A stretch of 64,000 nucleotides of DNA from contig NZ_JACGWZ010000008.1 of the NCBI RefSeq assembly GCF_014137975.1, forward strand, positions 62,001 to 126,000, read 5' to 3'. Position 1 is the stretch's first letter; every line of letters begins with the position of its first letter. The stretch comes from Halosaccharopolyspora lacisalsi. GTDB lineage: Bacteria; Actinomycetota; Actinomycetes; Mycobacteriales; Pseudonocardiaceae. The position numbers and the translations under genes were made by a program. This document shows, piece by piece, positions 28,063 to 36,388 of the stretch. Under the pieces are notes generated by a model. The model made no database searches. It saw only the letters and a list, made by a program, of their open reading frames with translations, and was not told the DNA's origin.

Positions 28063-28074
28063 CCACCCCGATCT

Positions 28075-28120
28075 CGACGACGGTGTCGCTGTCGAAGTGT
28101 CGGCGGCGACACCGTTGTCG
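28075..28120 (+). terminator. Hairpin between GH97 and aldehyde dehydrogenase genes
   Basis: A 15-bp stem (CGACGACGGTGTCGC with complement, one G-T pair) and a 16-base loop just after the GH97 stop. It suggests the aldehyde dehydrogenase has its own promoter. Confidence 0.6.
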
Positions 28121-28177
28121 TTCGCCCACTGCCGGGTACTCCTCCGGGGACGACGCACGAACCCGAAGGAGCAGCAG

Positions 28178-29662
28178 ATGTCCACCGACCGCGCACCGAA
28201 GGCCTACGAGGGATTCGACCGGATGCCGCTGGACGGTCAGTGGCGCACCGGAAGCTCCGGCACGGTGCTCACCGACGTCAATCCCTACGACGACGAGGTG
28301 CTCACCGAGATTCCGCTCGCCCGCTCCGACGACGTCGACCGCGCCTACCGCGCCGCCCAGCGGGCGCAGCGGTCCTGGGCGACCTTCCTGCCCGGCGAAC
28401 GCGACGAGATCTTCCGGCGCGCCATGTCGATCATGGACGCGCGTCGCGAGGAGATCGTCGACTGGCTCGTGACCGAGGCGGGCGGCGTGCGGGAGCGTGC
28501 CGAGTTCGAGTGGAGCCTGGTCAAGACCACGATGGCCGAGGTCGCCTCCTACCCGTCGCGGGTGGCCGGGCGCATCCTGCCCGGCACGGTGCCGGGCAAG
28601 GAGAACCGGGTGTACCGCCAGCCGGTCGGTGTCGTGGGGGTGATCAGCCCGTGGAACTTCCCGTTCCAGCTGTCCCACCGCTCGGTGGCGCCGGCGTTGG
28701 CACTGGGCAACGCCGTGGTGCTCAAGCCCTCCGGGGACACACCGGTCACCGGTGGTCTGCTGCTGGCCCGGATCTACGAGGAGGCGGGTCTGCCTCCCGG
28801 ACTGCTCAACGTGGTGATCGGCAGGGGCAGCGAGGTCGGGGACCCGATGGTGACCCACGAGGTGCCGCAGGTGATCTCGTTCACCGGGTCGACACCGGTG
28901 GGCCGGGGCATCGGGCAGCAGGCCCCGCTGAAGCGCTGCGCCCTGGAGCTCGGCGGCAACGGCCCGCTCGTGGTGCTCGACGACGCCGTCCTCGACCGCG
29001 CGGTGGACGCGGCGGTGTTCGGCAGCTACTTCCACCAGGGCCAGGTGTGCATGGCCACGAACCGGGTGATCGTCGACGACTCGATCCACGACGACTTCGT
29101 CGACCGGTTCGCGGAGCGTATCCGGGCGCTGCGCACCGGCGACCCCGGCGACCCGGCAACCCAGCTCGGTCCGGTCATCAACGACGGTCAGCTCGACTCG
29201 GTCCGGGACAAGGTCTCCCGCGCGGTCTCGGACGGAGCCGAACTGCTGATCTCCGGCGAGCCCACCGGCCCGGCCGGACGCGTCCTGCCACCCCACCTCC
29301 TGCTCGGCACGAACGAGGTGGCGACCGCCGCCGAGGAGGTGTTCGGACCGGTCGCGACGGTGATCCGCGCTCGTGGTGAGGAGGACGCGCTGCGGTTGGC
29401 CAACGACACCGAGTACGGCCTGGCCAGCGCGGTCCACACCTCCGACGGCGCGCGGGGCGTGCGCTTCGCGCAGCGCGTGCAGGCGGGGATGACCCACGTC
29501 AACGACACCACGATCAACGACGAGCCGAACACCGCCTTCGGCGGGGAGAAGGCGTCCGGGCTCGGGCGCTTCGGCGGTGAGTGGGCCATCGAGGAGTTCA
29601 CCACCGACCACTGGATCAGCGTCCAGCACGAGTACCGGAACCTGCCGCTGCAGCCGGAGTGA
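28178..29662 (+). CDS. NAD(P)-dependent aldehyde dehydrogenase
   Basis: This 494-residue enzyme has ISPWNFPFQ (about 151, nucleotide site), VLKPSGDTPVT, SFTGSTPVG, LELGGNGP (general-base Glu), HQGQVCMATNR (catalytic Cys, about 288) and EVFGPV. Full length for the superfamily. The WNFPF and HQGQVC variants resemble the benzaldehyde/vanillin-type dehydrogenases, so an aromatic aldehyde is a reasonable guess. GAAGGAG lies eight bases before the ATG. The next gene, on the other strand, ends 16 bases beyond the stop codon. Confidence 0.93.
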   Translation: MSTDRAPKAYEGFDRMPLDGQWRTGSSGTVLTDVNPYDDEVLTEIPLARSDDVDRAYRAAQRAQRSWATFLPGERDEIFRRAMSIMDARREEIVDWLVTEAGGVRERAEFEWSLVKTTMAEVASYPSRVAGRILPGTVPGKENRVYRQPVGVVGVISPWNFPFQLSHRSVAPALALGNAVVLKPSGDTPVTGGLLLARIYEEAGLPPGLLNVVIGRGSEVGDPMVTHEVPQVISFTGSTPVGRGIGQQAPLKRCALELGGNGPLVVLDDAVLDRAVDAAVFGSYFHQGQVCMATNRVIVDDSIHDDFVDRFAERIRALRTGDPGDPATQLGPVINDGQLDSVRDKVSRAVSDGAELLISGEPTGPAGRVLPPHLLLGTNEVATAAEEVFGPVATVIRARGEEDALRLANDTEYGLASAVHTSDGARGVRFAQRVQAGMTHVNDTTINDEPNTAFGGEKASGLGRFGGEWAIEEFTTDHWISVQHEYRNLPLQPE

Positions 29663-29678
29663 GGCGGTTCGGCTTCGC

Positions 29679-32195
29679 TCACCGGTCGCGGTGCCCCGCG
29701 AAGAGCTCGGCCACGGGAACGGGTTTACCCAGGTAGAATCCCTGCACGTGGTCGCAGCCGAAGTCCCGCAGGAGTTCGAGCTGCTGGGGGGTTTCGACGC
29801 CTTCGGCCACGACGTCGAGTCCGATGGCGTGTGACATGGCGACGATGCTGGTGACGATGACCCGCAGGTCGTGGGAGTCGCCGAGGTCGGTGACGAACGA
29901 CCGGTCGATCTTGAGGGTGTCCAGGGGCAGGCGCCGCAGTTGCGACAGGGAGGCGTACCCGGTTCCGAAGTCGTCGATGGCCAGGTACACCCCGAGCTCG
30001 CGCAGTTCGTGCAGGACGCGTGCCGCGCGCTCGGGGTCGTGCATGATCGCGTTCTCGGTGACCTCGAGGCACAGGGCGCCGGCCGGTAGACCGCTCTCGG
30101 CGAGCGCGTGCCGGACCACGGACCGGAGGTGGGGGTCCCCGAGCTGGCGCGGGGAGAGGTTCGCGTTGAGTCGCAGGTCGATGTCGTGCCGCCTGCGTTC
30201 CGCCGCGAGCTGGCGGGTCGCCATGCGCAGCATGTGCGCACCGATCGGGTTGATGAGCTCGGTTTCCTCGGCGAGCGGGATGAACACGTCGGGCGGCACC
30301 GTGCCGTCGGTGGGATGGTTCCACCGCAGCAGGCCCTCCACCGCGACGGTGCCTTCGGTGCGGAGATCGACGACGGGCTGGTAGGCCACCCACAGCTGGT
30401 CCTGGGCGACGGCGTGGCGCAGGTCCTGCTCCAGAACCATGTTCCGCTGAACGCGGTCGCGGAGTTCGACGTCGAAGAACGCGTACCGCTCGGTGCCCTC
30501 CGTCTTGGCCTCGTACATGGCCACGTCGGCGTCGCGCAGCAGGTCCTGACCGGTTCGGGTGTCCCCCGGTGGTGAGACCGCTATTCCGATGCTTCCGCCG
30601 ACGTGCAGCTGCCTGTTCTCCAGCCGGATCGGCTGGGTGAGGGTGTCGAGGAGGTGCTGGCCGAGTTCGACGAGGGCCTCGGGATCGCTCTCGTCCTGGA
30701 CGAGCAGCACGAACTCGTCACCGCCGAGCCTGCTGACCAACGTCTCGCTCGAGGTGGCGTGCATCATCCGCTCCCCGATGAGGCGCAGCACGTCGTCGCC
30801 CGCGCTGTGTCCGAGGGAGTCGTTGATGCGCTTGAAGTTGTCCAGGTCGATGTAGAGCAGGGCCATCGACCGCTCCCGCGGGCGCTCGTCGCAGTGGCGC
30901 AGCACCATCGTCCGGTTGGCCAGCCCCGTGAGCGGATCGTGGGTGGCCTCGTACTCCAGGCGCTGCCGGGCGGCCAGGCTCTCGGAGATGTCGGTGAACG
31001 AGGTGACGACGACGTGGGGCGGTTGATCCTGCGGGCGCAGCGCGCGGGAGGTGACCGACAACCACACGTCGCGACCGTCCGCGCGTCCGAGGCGGATCAC
31101 GCGCGCGTTCTGCGGCTCTCCGGTCTGCCGGGTGGGCATCGCGAGGTGGTTGTCCGACCGCAGTTCCGCCCCGGACTCGTCGTACAGGGGCCACGAGGTG
31201 GTCGAGGAACCGACGATCGTGGATTCGCCCGCGTCGAAGATGCGCTGGGCCGCGGGATTGGCCGCTTCGATGGTGCCCGCCGTACCGACCACGATGACGC
31301 CCTCGTCGAGGGCGGCGACCACGGTGGCGTAATCCTGCTCGGCCCGCCTGCGCTCCGCCGCCTCGTGGCGGGCGAGGTCCTGCTGCACCCGTGCGGTTCG
31401 GCCGGTCTCCTCCACGATGCGCCCGCGCATGGTCTCCACCGCGCTCGCGACCGCGGTCAACTCGGGTGGGCCCACCAACCGCACGGCGTGGTCGAGCTCC
31501 CCTTCGGCCACCCGGTTGACCTGGGAGAGGAGCGTGCGCAGCGGGCGGGTCAGCGAGAAGCGCAGGGAGAGCACCGCTCCCGCCGCGATGACGAGGCCGA
31601 TCAGCACGATCCCCACGGCGAACCAGGTCGCCGCCGCGCGCGCCGCATCGGCTTCGGCGGTCTCCGATACGGCGACCATGTCGGTTCGCTGCTGCAACGT
31701 GGTCAACTCGGCCCGCAACGTGTCGAAACGCTCCTGCATGGCCGCCGTCTCCGCCGGCGACAGCATCAGGAGACGCTGACTTCGCCCAGCCCCGGGGCCC
31801 AGATCGCCGGAGTTCGGAAACCAGGCTTGAGCAGCGTCCCGGACATCGGTCAGGGCCCGCAGCACCGACGGGTACCCGGCCATCCGGCGTTCGATGTCGG
31901 CTTGGAGGTTCTCGGCTTCTTCCTGCGCGGTCACGTATGCCGAGAGCGTCGAGGGATCGCCCGTGAGTTGAAACCCGCGCACGCTCCTGGCCTCTCTGGA
32001 GTAGGCCGCCGTCAGTGCGGTGGCCGACCTCTCCGCGGGCAGGACCACGGTGGTCAGGTGGGTGGTCACCGCCTCGGCACGCTGTCGGAACGCGACCGTG
32101 CCCACGGCGACGACGCCGAGCAGCACGACCAGGACCGTCACCAGCACGTAGACGCGTCCCAGCAGTGAAACCCGGCCACGCCATAGCGAAGCCAT
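29679..32195 (-). CDS. Membrane-bound GGDEF-EAL cyclic-di-GMP protein
   Basis: This 838-residue protein has, in order: a membrane helix (about 12-35), an extracellular four-helix sensor of CHASE3 type (about 36-170, RGFQLTGDPS), a second membrane helix (172-195), HAMP, a PAS domain (about 290-395), GGDEF and EAL. The diguanylate cyclase signature RLGGDEF is intact. The EAL motif reads EGL, and ENAIM, IDDFGTGYAS, KIDRSFV and AEGVE follow, so the phosphodiesterase metal ligands look largely preserved. It may both make and break cyclic-di-GMP, which in actinomycetes controls development through BldD. The start was chosen at MASLWRG rather than 14 codons upstream. No partner gene is adjacent. Confidence 0.93.
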   Translation of the reverse strand: MASLWRGRVSLLGRVYVLVTVLVVLLGVVAVGTVAFRQRAEAVTTHLTTVVLPAERSATALTAAYSREARSVRGFQLTGDPSTLSAYVTAQEEAENLQADIERRMAGYPSVLRALTDVRDAAQAWFPNSGDLGPGAGRSQRLLMLSPAETAAMQERFDTLRAELTTLQQRTDMVAVSETAEADAARAAATWFAVGIVLIGLVIAAGAVLSLRFSLTRPLRTLLSQVNRVAEGELDHAVRLVGPPELTAVASAVETMRGRIVEETGRTARVQQDLARHEAAERRRAEQDYATVVAALDEGVIVVGTAGTIEAANPAAQRIFDAGESTIVGSSTTSWPLYDESGAELRSDNHLAMPTRQTGEPQNARVIRLGRADGRDVWLSVTSRALRPQDQPPHVVVTSFTDISESLAARQRLEYEATHDPLTGLANRTMVLRHCDERPRERSMALLYIDLDNFKRINDSLGHSAGDDVLRLIGERMMHATSSETLVSRLGGDEFVLLVQDESDPEALVELGQHLLDTLTQPIRLENRQLHVGGSIGIAVSPPGDTRTGQDLLRDADVAMYEAKTEGTERYAFFDVELRDRVQRNMVLEQDLRHAVAQDQLWVAYQPVVDLRTEGTVAVEGLLRWNHPTDGTVPPDVFIPLAEETELINPIGAHMLRMATRQLAAERRRHDIDLRLNANLSPRQLGDPHLRSVVRHALAESGLPAGALCLEVTENAIMHDPERAARVLHELRELGVYLAIDDFGTGYASLSQLRRLPLDTLKIDRSFVTDLGDSHDLRVIVTSIVAMSHAIGLDVVAEGVETPQQLELLRDFGCDHVQGFYLGKPVPVAELFAGHRDR

Positions 32196-32362
32196 AGTCC
32201 CGAGTATGCGACGACAGGCCGCCCCGGCGCCCGCCACCGACTACGTGGAACGCCGTGGAGCCGGTGCTGCTCCGCACACGCGGGCGTCGCGCGAGCCCGG
32301 CGGAAATGCGAAACGCCGGGCCCCGACTTCGCGGAACCCGGCGTTTCGGCTGCTCACGGCAG

Positions 32363-32450
32363 TGGCGGTAGCGGTGGGATTCGAACCCACGGAGGTGTTA
32401 CCCTCACACGATTTCGAGTCGCGCTCCTTAGGCCGCTCGGACACGCTACC
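32363..32450 (-). tRNA. tRNA-Ser (anticodon CGA), CCA encoded
   Basis: Read on the minus strand: acceptor GGTAGCG/CGCTACC, anticodon loop CTCGAAA giving CGA, long variable arm, T-arm GTGGG-TTCGAAT-CCCAC, discriminator G. The 3' CCA is encoded (32363-32365), unlike the other serine tRNAs here. It reads UCG. Confidence 0.96.
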
Positions 32451-32513
32451 GCCAACAAGCGTAACGGACGCTTGCGTTCACTTCGTCACGGGGGGCCGAA
32501 CGCGAAGTGCGCC

Positions 32514-32747
32514 TCAGCGGTTGTCGCCGTCCTGCCCCTCACGCCCGCGGAGCTTGTCCTTGGCGTCCTCGGCGGCACCGGCCGCCTTGTCCTTGACGTC
32601 GTGAGCCTGTTCCTTGGTCTCACCGGCGAGGCGGTCGCGCTTGCCCGCGTCCCGCAGGTCCTCGTTGCCGCTCGCCTGGCCCGCTGCTTCCTTGGCCTTA
32701 CCGGTGAGCTGCTGTGCCTGCTGCTTGACCTTGTCGAAAACACTCAT
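32514..32747 (-). CDS. CsbD-family stress protein
   Basis: This 77-residue, highly hydrophilic protein has the CsbD-like repeat pattern. MSVFDKVKQQAQQLTGKAKEAAG is followed by RLAGETKEQAHDVKDKAAG. CsbD proteins are general-stress proteins of unknown mechanism, predicted to form a helical bundle and in many bacteria under general-stress sigma control. The ATG follows GGAGCGAG. It lies downstream of tadA on the same strand, 80 bases away. Confidence 0.85.
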   Translation of the reverse strand: MSVFDKVKQQAQQLTGKAKEAAGQASGNEDLRDAGKRDRLAGETKEQAHDVKDKAAGAAEDAKDKLRGREGQDGDNR

Positions 32748-32827
32748 CAACTCGCTCCGATCCATACGGCTTCGGCCACCCCGGGAATACCCGCAGCTAC
32801 ACCGAACACACTTCCGCGTGAGTTCAG

Positions 32828-33304
32828 TCACCGGTGATTGTCCGCGAAGAAGTCCTCCAGCGGTGCCGCGCACTCCGCGGCCAGCACGCCACCGACGACC
32901 TCGGGCCGGTGGTTCATGCGCCGATCACGGACGACGTCCCACAGCGAGCCGACCGCACCGGTGCGCGGCTCCCAGACGCCGAAGACGACCCTGGCCACGC
33001 GCGCCAGCACGAGCGCGCCCGCGCACATCGTGCACGGCTCCACGGTGACCGCGAGCGTGCAACCCTCCAGACGCCAGCCGTCGCCGTGGGCGGAGGCCGC
33101 AGCGCGCAGTGCCAGCATCTCGGCGTGCGCGGTCGGGTCACCCAGCGCCTCGCGCTCGTTGTGCGCGCGCGCCAGTACCTCGCCGTCGGGACCGGCCACG
33201 ACCGCGCCGATGGGGACGTCCCCGCCCGCCAGCGCGGCCGGAGCGATCGCCAGCGCATCACGGACCAGCTCGACGTCACGGGTGCGGTGACGTGGTTCCG
33301 TCAC
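32828..33304 (-). CDS. tadA: tRNA-specific adenosine deaminase
   Basis: This 158-residue zinc deaminase converts A34 to inosine in tRNA-Arg(ACG), whose gene is also in this window. The motifs are TAHAEMLAL (zinc His and catalytic Glu) and PCTMCAGA (two zinc cysteines). The GTG start overlaps the stop codon of the upstream gene in a GTGA, indicating translational coupling. A long upstream extension of the frame overlaps that gene and is not real. Confidence 0.95.
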   Translation of the reverse strand: MTEPRHRTRDVELVRDALAIAPAALAGGDVPIGAVVAGPDGEVLARAHNEREALGDPTAHAEMLALRAAASAHGDGWRLEGCTLAVTVEPCTMCAGALVLARVARVVFGVWEPRTGAVGSLWDVVRDRRMNHRPEVVGGVLAAECAAPLEDFFADNHR

Positions 33305-33789
33305 TGTTCGAGCTTGTCCAGCAGGGCGCTGAACTGGTCCCCGAAACCGCACCGCTGCGCGATCATCTCCAGCTGCTCGTCCGGGTAGAGGTCGACCTCC
33401 TCGATGATCACCGTCATCTCCCCCTCCGGCAGGCCGAGGTCGAACAGCATCCCGAGGTTGCCCTCCGGCCACACCTCGTCGTCGTCCTCGTCGGGCGGTT
33501 CGCTGCGCAGCAGGTCCAGCACGTCGGCGGCGACGTCGTAGTCCAGCGCCGCCGTCGCGTCCGACAGCAGCAGGTCCACCCCGCCGGGTACTGGTCGCAC
33601 CAGCACGAAGAACTCGTCGTCCACGTCGAGCATGCCGAACACCGCGCCGGTGGAACGCAGTCCGCGCAGCTCCGTGATGGCGGTGTCGAGGCTTCCCAGC
33701 ACCGAATTGTCCATCGCGTTGCACCGCCACCGACCGTCTTCACGCACTACGGCAACGGCCAAGCCCGCGACCGGCTCCTGGACCGTCAT
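33301..33789 (-). CDS. tRNA adenosine deaminase-associated protein
   Basis: This 162-residue protein is of the actinobacterial family always found just before tadA (tRNA adenosine deaminase-associated protein). Landmarks are LAVAVVREDGRWRC, a central FGMLDVDDEFFVLVRP and an acidic linker PPDEDDDEVWPEGNLGM. Function is unproven; the fixed pairing and four-base overlap suggest a physical or regulatory partner of TadA. The ATG at 33789 is preferred over frames running up into the palindrome at 33908. Confidence 0.88.
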   Translation of the reverse strand: MTVQEPVAGLAVAVVREDGRWRCNAMDNSVLGSLDTAITELRGLRSTGAVFGMLDVDDEFFVLVRPVPGGVDLLLSDATAALDYDVAADVLDLLRSEPPDEDDDEVWPEGNLGMLFDLGLPEGEMTVIIEEVDLYPDEQLEMIAQRCGFGDQFSALLDKLEQ

Positions 33790-33907
33790 GGGGACACCGT
33801 AAAGCGTGAGCGATCCACCCGAAAGCACCAGCCCCGCCGAGCGCTCATTCCGGACGGTGTGCAACACGGGTACCCGGGACCCGTGCCCCCGGCCGCGCGG
33901 GGCTTCG

Positions 33908-33929
33908 CCCGGTTTCGCGCGAAACCGGG
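33908..33929. repeat. 22-bp perfect palindrome, copy 2
   Basis: Identical in all 22 bases and in the nine-base tail TAACCACCA to the copy at 18404. Here it lies in the divergent region between the tadA operon and tyrA, not at a gene end, which argues against a pure terminator role. Confidence 0.85.
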
Positions 33930-34022
33930 TAACCACCAACCCTGTTGCATACGGTTAAGATCCGGTGGGACGAGGCACGGGCCACTGTGCCCACCCGGGA
34001 GAACGTGCGGCACGATGTTCTC

Positions 34023-35006
34023 GTGCGTGCCGTATGCGTAATCGGACTGGGCCTGATCGGCGGATCGGTGCTGCGTGCCGCCACGGCGGCGGGCCGCCCC
34101 GGCTGGGCCGCCACCGCCTCGGAACAGGACGCGACGGCGGCCCGCGCCGAGGGCCACGCGGTCGAGGACTCGGTACCCGCGGCACTGCGTCGCGCCGAGT
34201 CCGAGGACGCGCTGGTCGTGGTCGCCACTCCCCTGACCGCCGTCCGGGAGGTGCTGCGGCAGGTCGCCTGGCACTCCCCGGCGGCGTGGCTGACCGACGT
34301 GGTCAGCGTGAAGGATCCGGTGCACGACGAGGTCCGGCGGCTGCTGCCCGAGGCGCGCTACGCCGGAGGGCACCCGATGGCGGGAGTGGCGTCGTCGGGG
34401 TGGACGGCGAGCACGGCCGAGATGTTCTCCGGTGCCTCCTGGGCGGTCACCCTCGAGGAGGACACCCGCTCCGAGGCATGGCGGGAAGCCGCCGCCCTCG
34501 CCCTCGACTGCGGCGCGCGGGTGGTGCCCACCTCGGCCGCCGAGCACGATGCCGCCACCGCGCGGATCTCGCACCTGCCCCACGTGCTGGCCGCCGTGCT
34601 GGCCGCCGTCGGCGCCGACGGCGGACCGCTGGCCATGTCGCTGGCGGCGGGGTCGTTCCGGGACGCCACGCGGGTGATGGGCAGCGATCCGGAGCTGGTG
34701 CGGGCGATGACCGAGGGCAACCGGGAAGCGCTGCTGGACGCCGCGGACGACGCTCTCGGGCGCTTGGGCGCCGCGCGGGGCTCCCTGGCCTCGACCGGCT
34801 CGCTGAAGTCCACCGTGGATGCCGGGCACGCTGCGCGCGGGATGCTGGAGGAGCTGCGCGGCGCGAGCCGGGAACGCACCACCGTCCCGCTGGACTCCCG
34901 GCACACCCTGCGCCGGCTGCGCGAGCTCGGTGACCGGGGCGGCCGGGTCGTCGAGCTGACCGCCGATTCCGCCGTCGCCGAAGTACCCGCTTCCGAGGCC
35001 GGGTAG
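34023..35006 (+). CDS. tyrA: Prephenate dehydrogenase
   Basis: This 327-residue NAD(P)-dependent enzyme of tyrosine synthesis starts with the nucleotide-binding GLGLIGGS motif (about residues 7-14). It continues with TDVVSVKDPV, YAGGHPMAGVASSGW (active-site His-Pro-Met) and HDAATARISHLPHVLA. Its order next to the divergent tadA pair matches mycobacteria. The GTG start places the Rossmann motif right at the N-terminus; GTG at 34005 is an alternative. With the aminotransferase at 50826 it would complete the tyrosine/phenylalanine branch. Confidence 0.93.
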   Translation: MRAVCVIGLGLIGGSVLRAATAAGRPGWAATASEQDATAARAEGHAVEDSVPAALRRAESEDALVVVATPLTAVREVLRQVAWHSPAAWLTDVVSVKDPVHDEVRRLLPEARYAGGHPMAGVASSGWTASTAEMFSGASWAVTLEEDTRSEAWREAAALALDCGARVVPTSAAEHDAATARISHLPHVLAAVLAAVGADGGPLAMSLAAGSFRDATRVMGSDPELVRAMTEGNREALLDAADDALGRLGAARGSLASTGSLKSTVDAGHAARGMLEELRGASRERTTVPLDSRHTLRRLRELGDRGGRVVELTADSAVAEVPASEAG

Positions 35007-35009
35007 TTC

Positions 35010-35040
35010 TCCTCGCTTCCGGAGCATCCGGAAGCGAGGA
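35010..35040 (+). terminator. Hairpin after tyrA
   Basis: A perfect 13-bp stem (TCCTCGCTTCCGG and its complement) with a five-base loop, three bases after the tyrA stop codon. Confidence 0.75.
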
Positions 35041-35077
35041 CCTATACGCCGGAGCGCGCATCGGCCACGATGACGGT

Positions 35078-36277
35078 ATGGCCCGCGCCTTCCTCATAGA
35101 CGCCGCCAGGACCCCGTTCGGTCGCTACCGTGGCGGCCTGTCCGGCGTACGCGTGGACGACCTCGCCGCCCTGCCCGTGACCGAACTGCTGCGCCGCCAC
35201 GGCACCGGCGGCAGCGGCCGGCTCGATCCGGAGCACGTCGAGGACGTCGTCTACGGCAACACCAACGGCGCGGGCGAGGAGAACCGCGACGTCGCCAGGA
35301 TGGTGGCCCTGCTGGCCGGTCTCCCGGAGAGCGTCCCCGGGGTCACGGTCAACCGGCTCTGCGCCTCCGGCGGGGAGTCGCTGGTCCAGGCCGCGCGGAC
35401 GGTCCGGGCCGGGGACGCGGAGCTGCTGATCGCGGGCGGAGTCGAGGGCATGAGCCGAGCGCCGTTCGTGATGCCCCGCGCCGAGCGGGCCCTGCCCGAC
35501 AAGCAGGAGCTCGTCTCCACCGCCCTCGGCTGGCGGTTGGTGAACCCCCGGATGGACCCCGTGTGGACGGTGCCGTTGGGCAGGGCGGCCGAACGGATCG
35601 CGGTGGAACTGGGCATCACGCGCACCGAGATGGACGCTTACGCCCTGCGCTCGCACCGCCGCGCGGCCTCCGCCTGGGACGCGGGGGTCCACGAGGGCTT
35701 CGTGTTCCCCGTGACCACGCCCGAGGGCGTCACGGTGCGGCGCGACGAGTCGGTGCGCATCGAGACCGACGAGGCCAGGCTCGCCAGACTCGCTTCCGCT
35801 TTCTCCCCGGACGGACCGGTGACCGCGGGCAACTCGGCACCGCTCAACGACGGTGCGCTCGCCGCGCTGGTCGGCTCGCAGGACCGTGCCGAGCGGCTGG
35901 GCAGCGCCGTGCTCGGCGAGTTCCTCGGCAGCGCGACGGTGGCCGTGGAGCCGCACCGGTTCCCCCTCGCCCCGGTGAACGCGATCCGACGGCTGCTGGT
36001 CCGGCTCGGTGCCCGAGCCACCGACGTGGACCTGTGGGAGATCAACGAAGCCTTCGCCGCACTGGTGCTGTCGGTGCTGCACCACCTGCCGGAGGTGGAG
36101 CGCGACAGCGTGAACGTCCACGGCGGCGCGCTCGCCTACGGACACCCGCTCGGCGCCTCGATGCCGCGGACCGTGGTGGATCTGTGCCGCCACCTGCACC
36201 ACCGCGGCGGTGGTCTCGGCATCGCCGCCGCCGGTGTCGGCGTCGGGCAGGGCGTGGCCATCGCCGTACGAGTCTGA
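35078..36277 (+). CDS. Thiolase-family acyltransferase lacking the second catalytic Cys
   Basis: This 399-residue thiolase is full length. The N-terminal nucleophile is present (VNRLCASGGES, about residue 96), as are NEAFA and the His of NVHGGALAYGHPLGAS. The C-terminal motif, normally C-I/V-G-G-G-Q-G, reads AAGVGVGQG, so the second catalytic cysteine is replaced by Gly. Thiolases use that Cys to shuttle a proton in cleavage or condensation. The enzyme may be slow, use another residue, or do a different acyl transfer. No beta-oxidation genes adjoin. It is a monocistronic gene between two hairpin/operator regions. Confidence 0.9.
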   Translation: MARAFLIDAARTPFGRYRGGLSGVRVDDLAALPVTELLRRHGTGGSGRLDPEHVEDVVYGNTNGAGEENRDVARMVALLAGLPESVPGVTVNRLCASGGESLVQAARTVRAGDAELLIAGGVEGMSRAPFVMPRAERALPDKQELVSTALGWRLVNPRMDPVWTVPLGRAAERIAVELGITRTEMDAYALRSHRRAASAWDAGVHEGFVFPVTTPEGVTVRRDESVRIETDEARLARLASAFSPDGPVTAGNSAPLNDGALAALVGSQDRAERLGSAVLGEFLGSATVAVEPHRFPLAPVNAIRRLLVRLGARATDVDLWEINEAFAALVLSVLHHLPEVERDSVNVHGGALAYGHPLGASMPRTVVDLCRHLHHRGGGLGIAAAGVGVGQGVAIAVRV

Positions 36278-36327
36278 GAACGCTCTTGTGCGCCGTTCGG
36301 TGCCGCGCTACCTTCGTACGTGACTCG

Positions 36328-36352
36328 GTGACCAGATTTCAAAGTTGGTCAC
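36328..36352. promoter_or_regulatory. Putative TetR operator
   Basis: GTGACCA and TGGTCAC form a perfect 7-bp inverted repeat with an 11-base A/T-rich spacer, 37 bases before the tetR-like start. This is the expected spacing and place for autoregulation of the TetR-P450 operon. Confidence 0.5.
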
Positions 36353-36353
36353 G

Positions 36354-36379
36354 CAGTACCGACGAGCCAGTACCGACGA
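36354..36379. repeat. Tandem 12-bp direct repeat before tetR-like gene
   Basis: CAGTACCGACGA occurs twice, separated by GC, immediately before the ribosome-binding site of the TetR gene. It may be a slippage duplication or a second regulator-binding array. Confidence 0.7.
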
Positions 36380-36388
36380 AGGAGCGAC

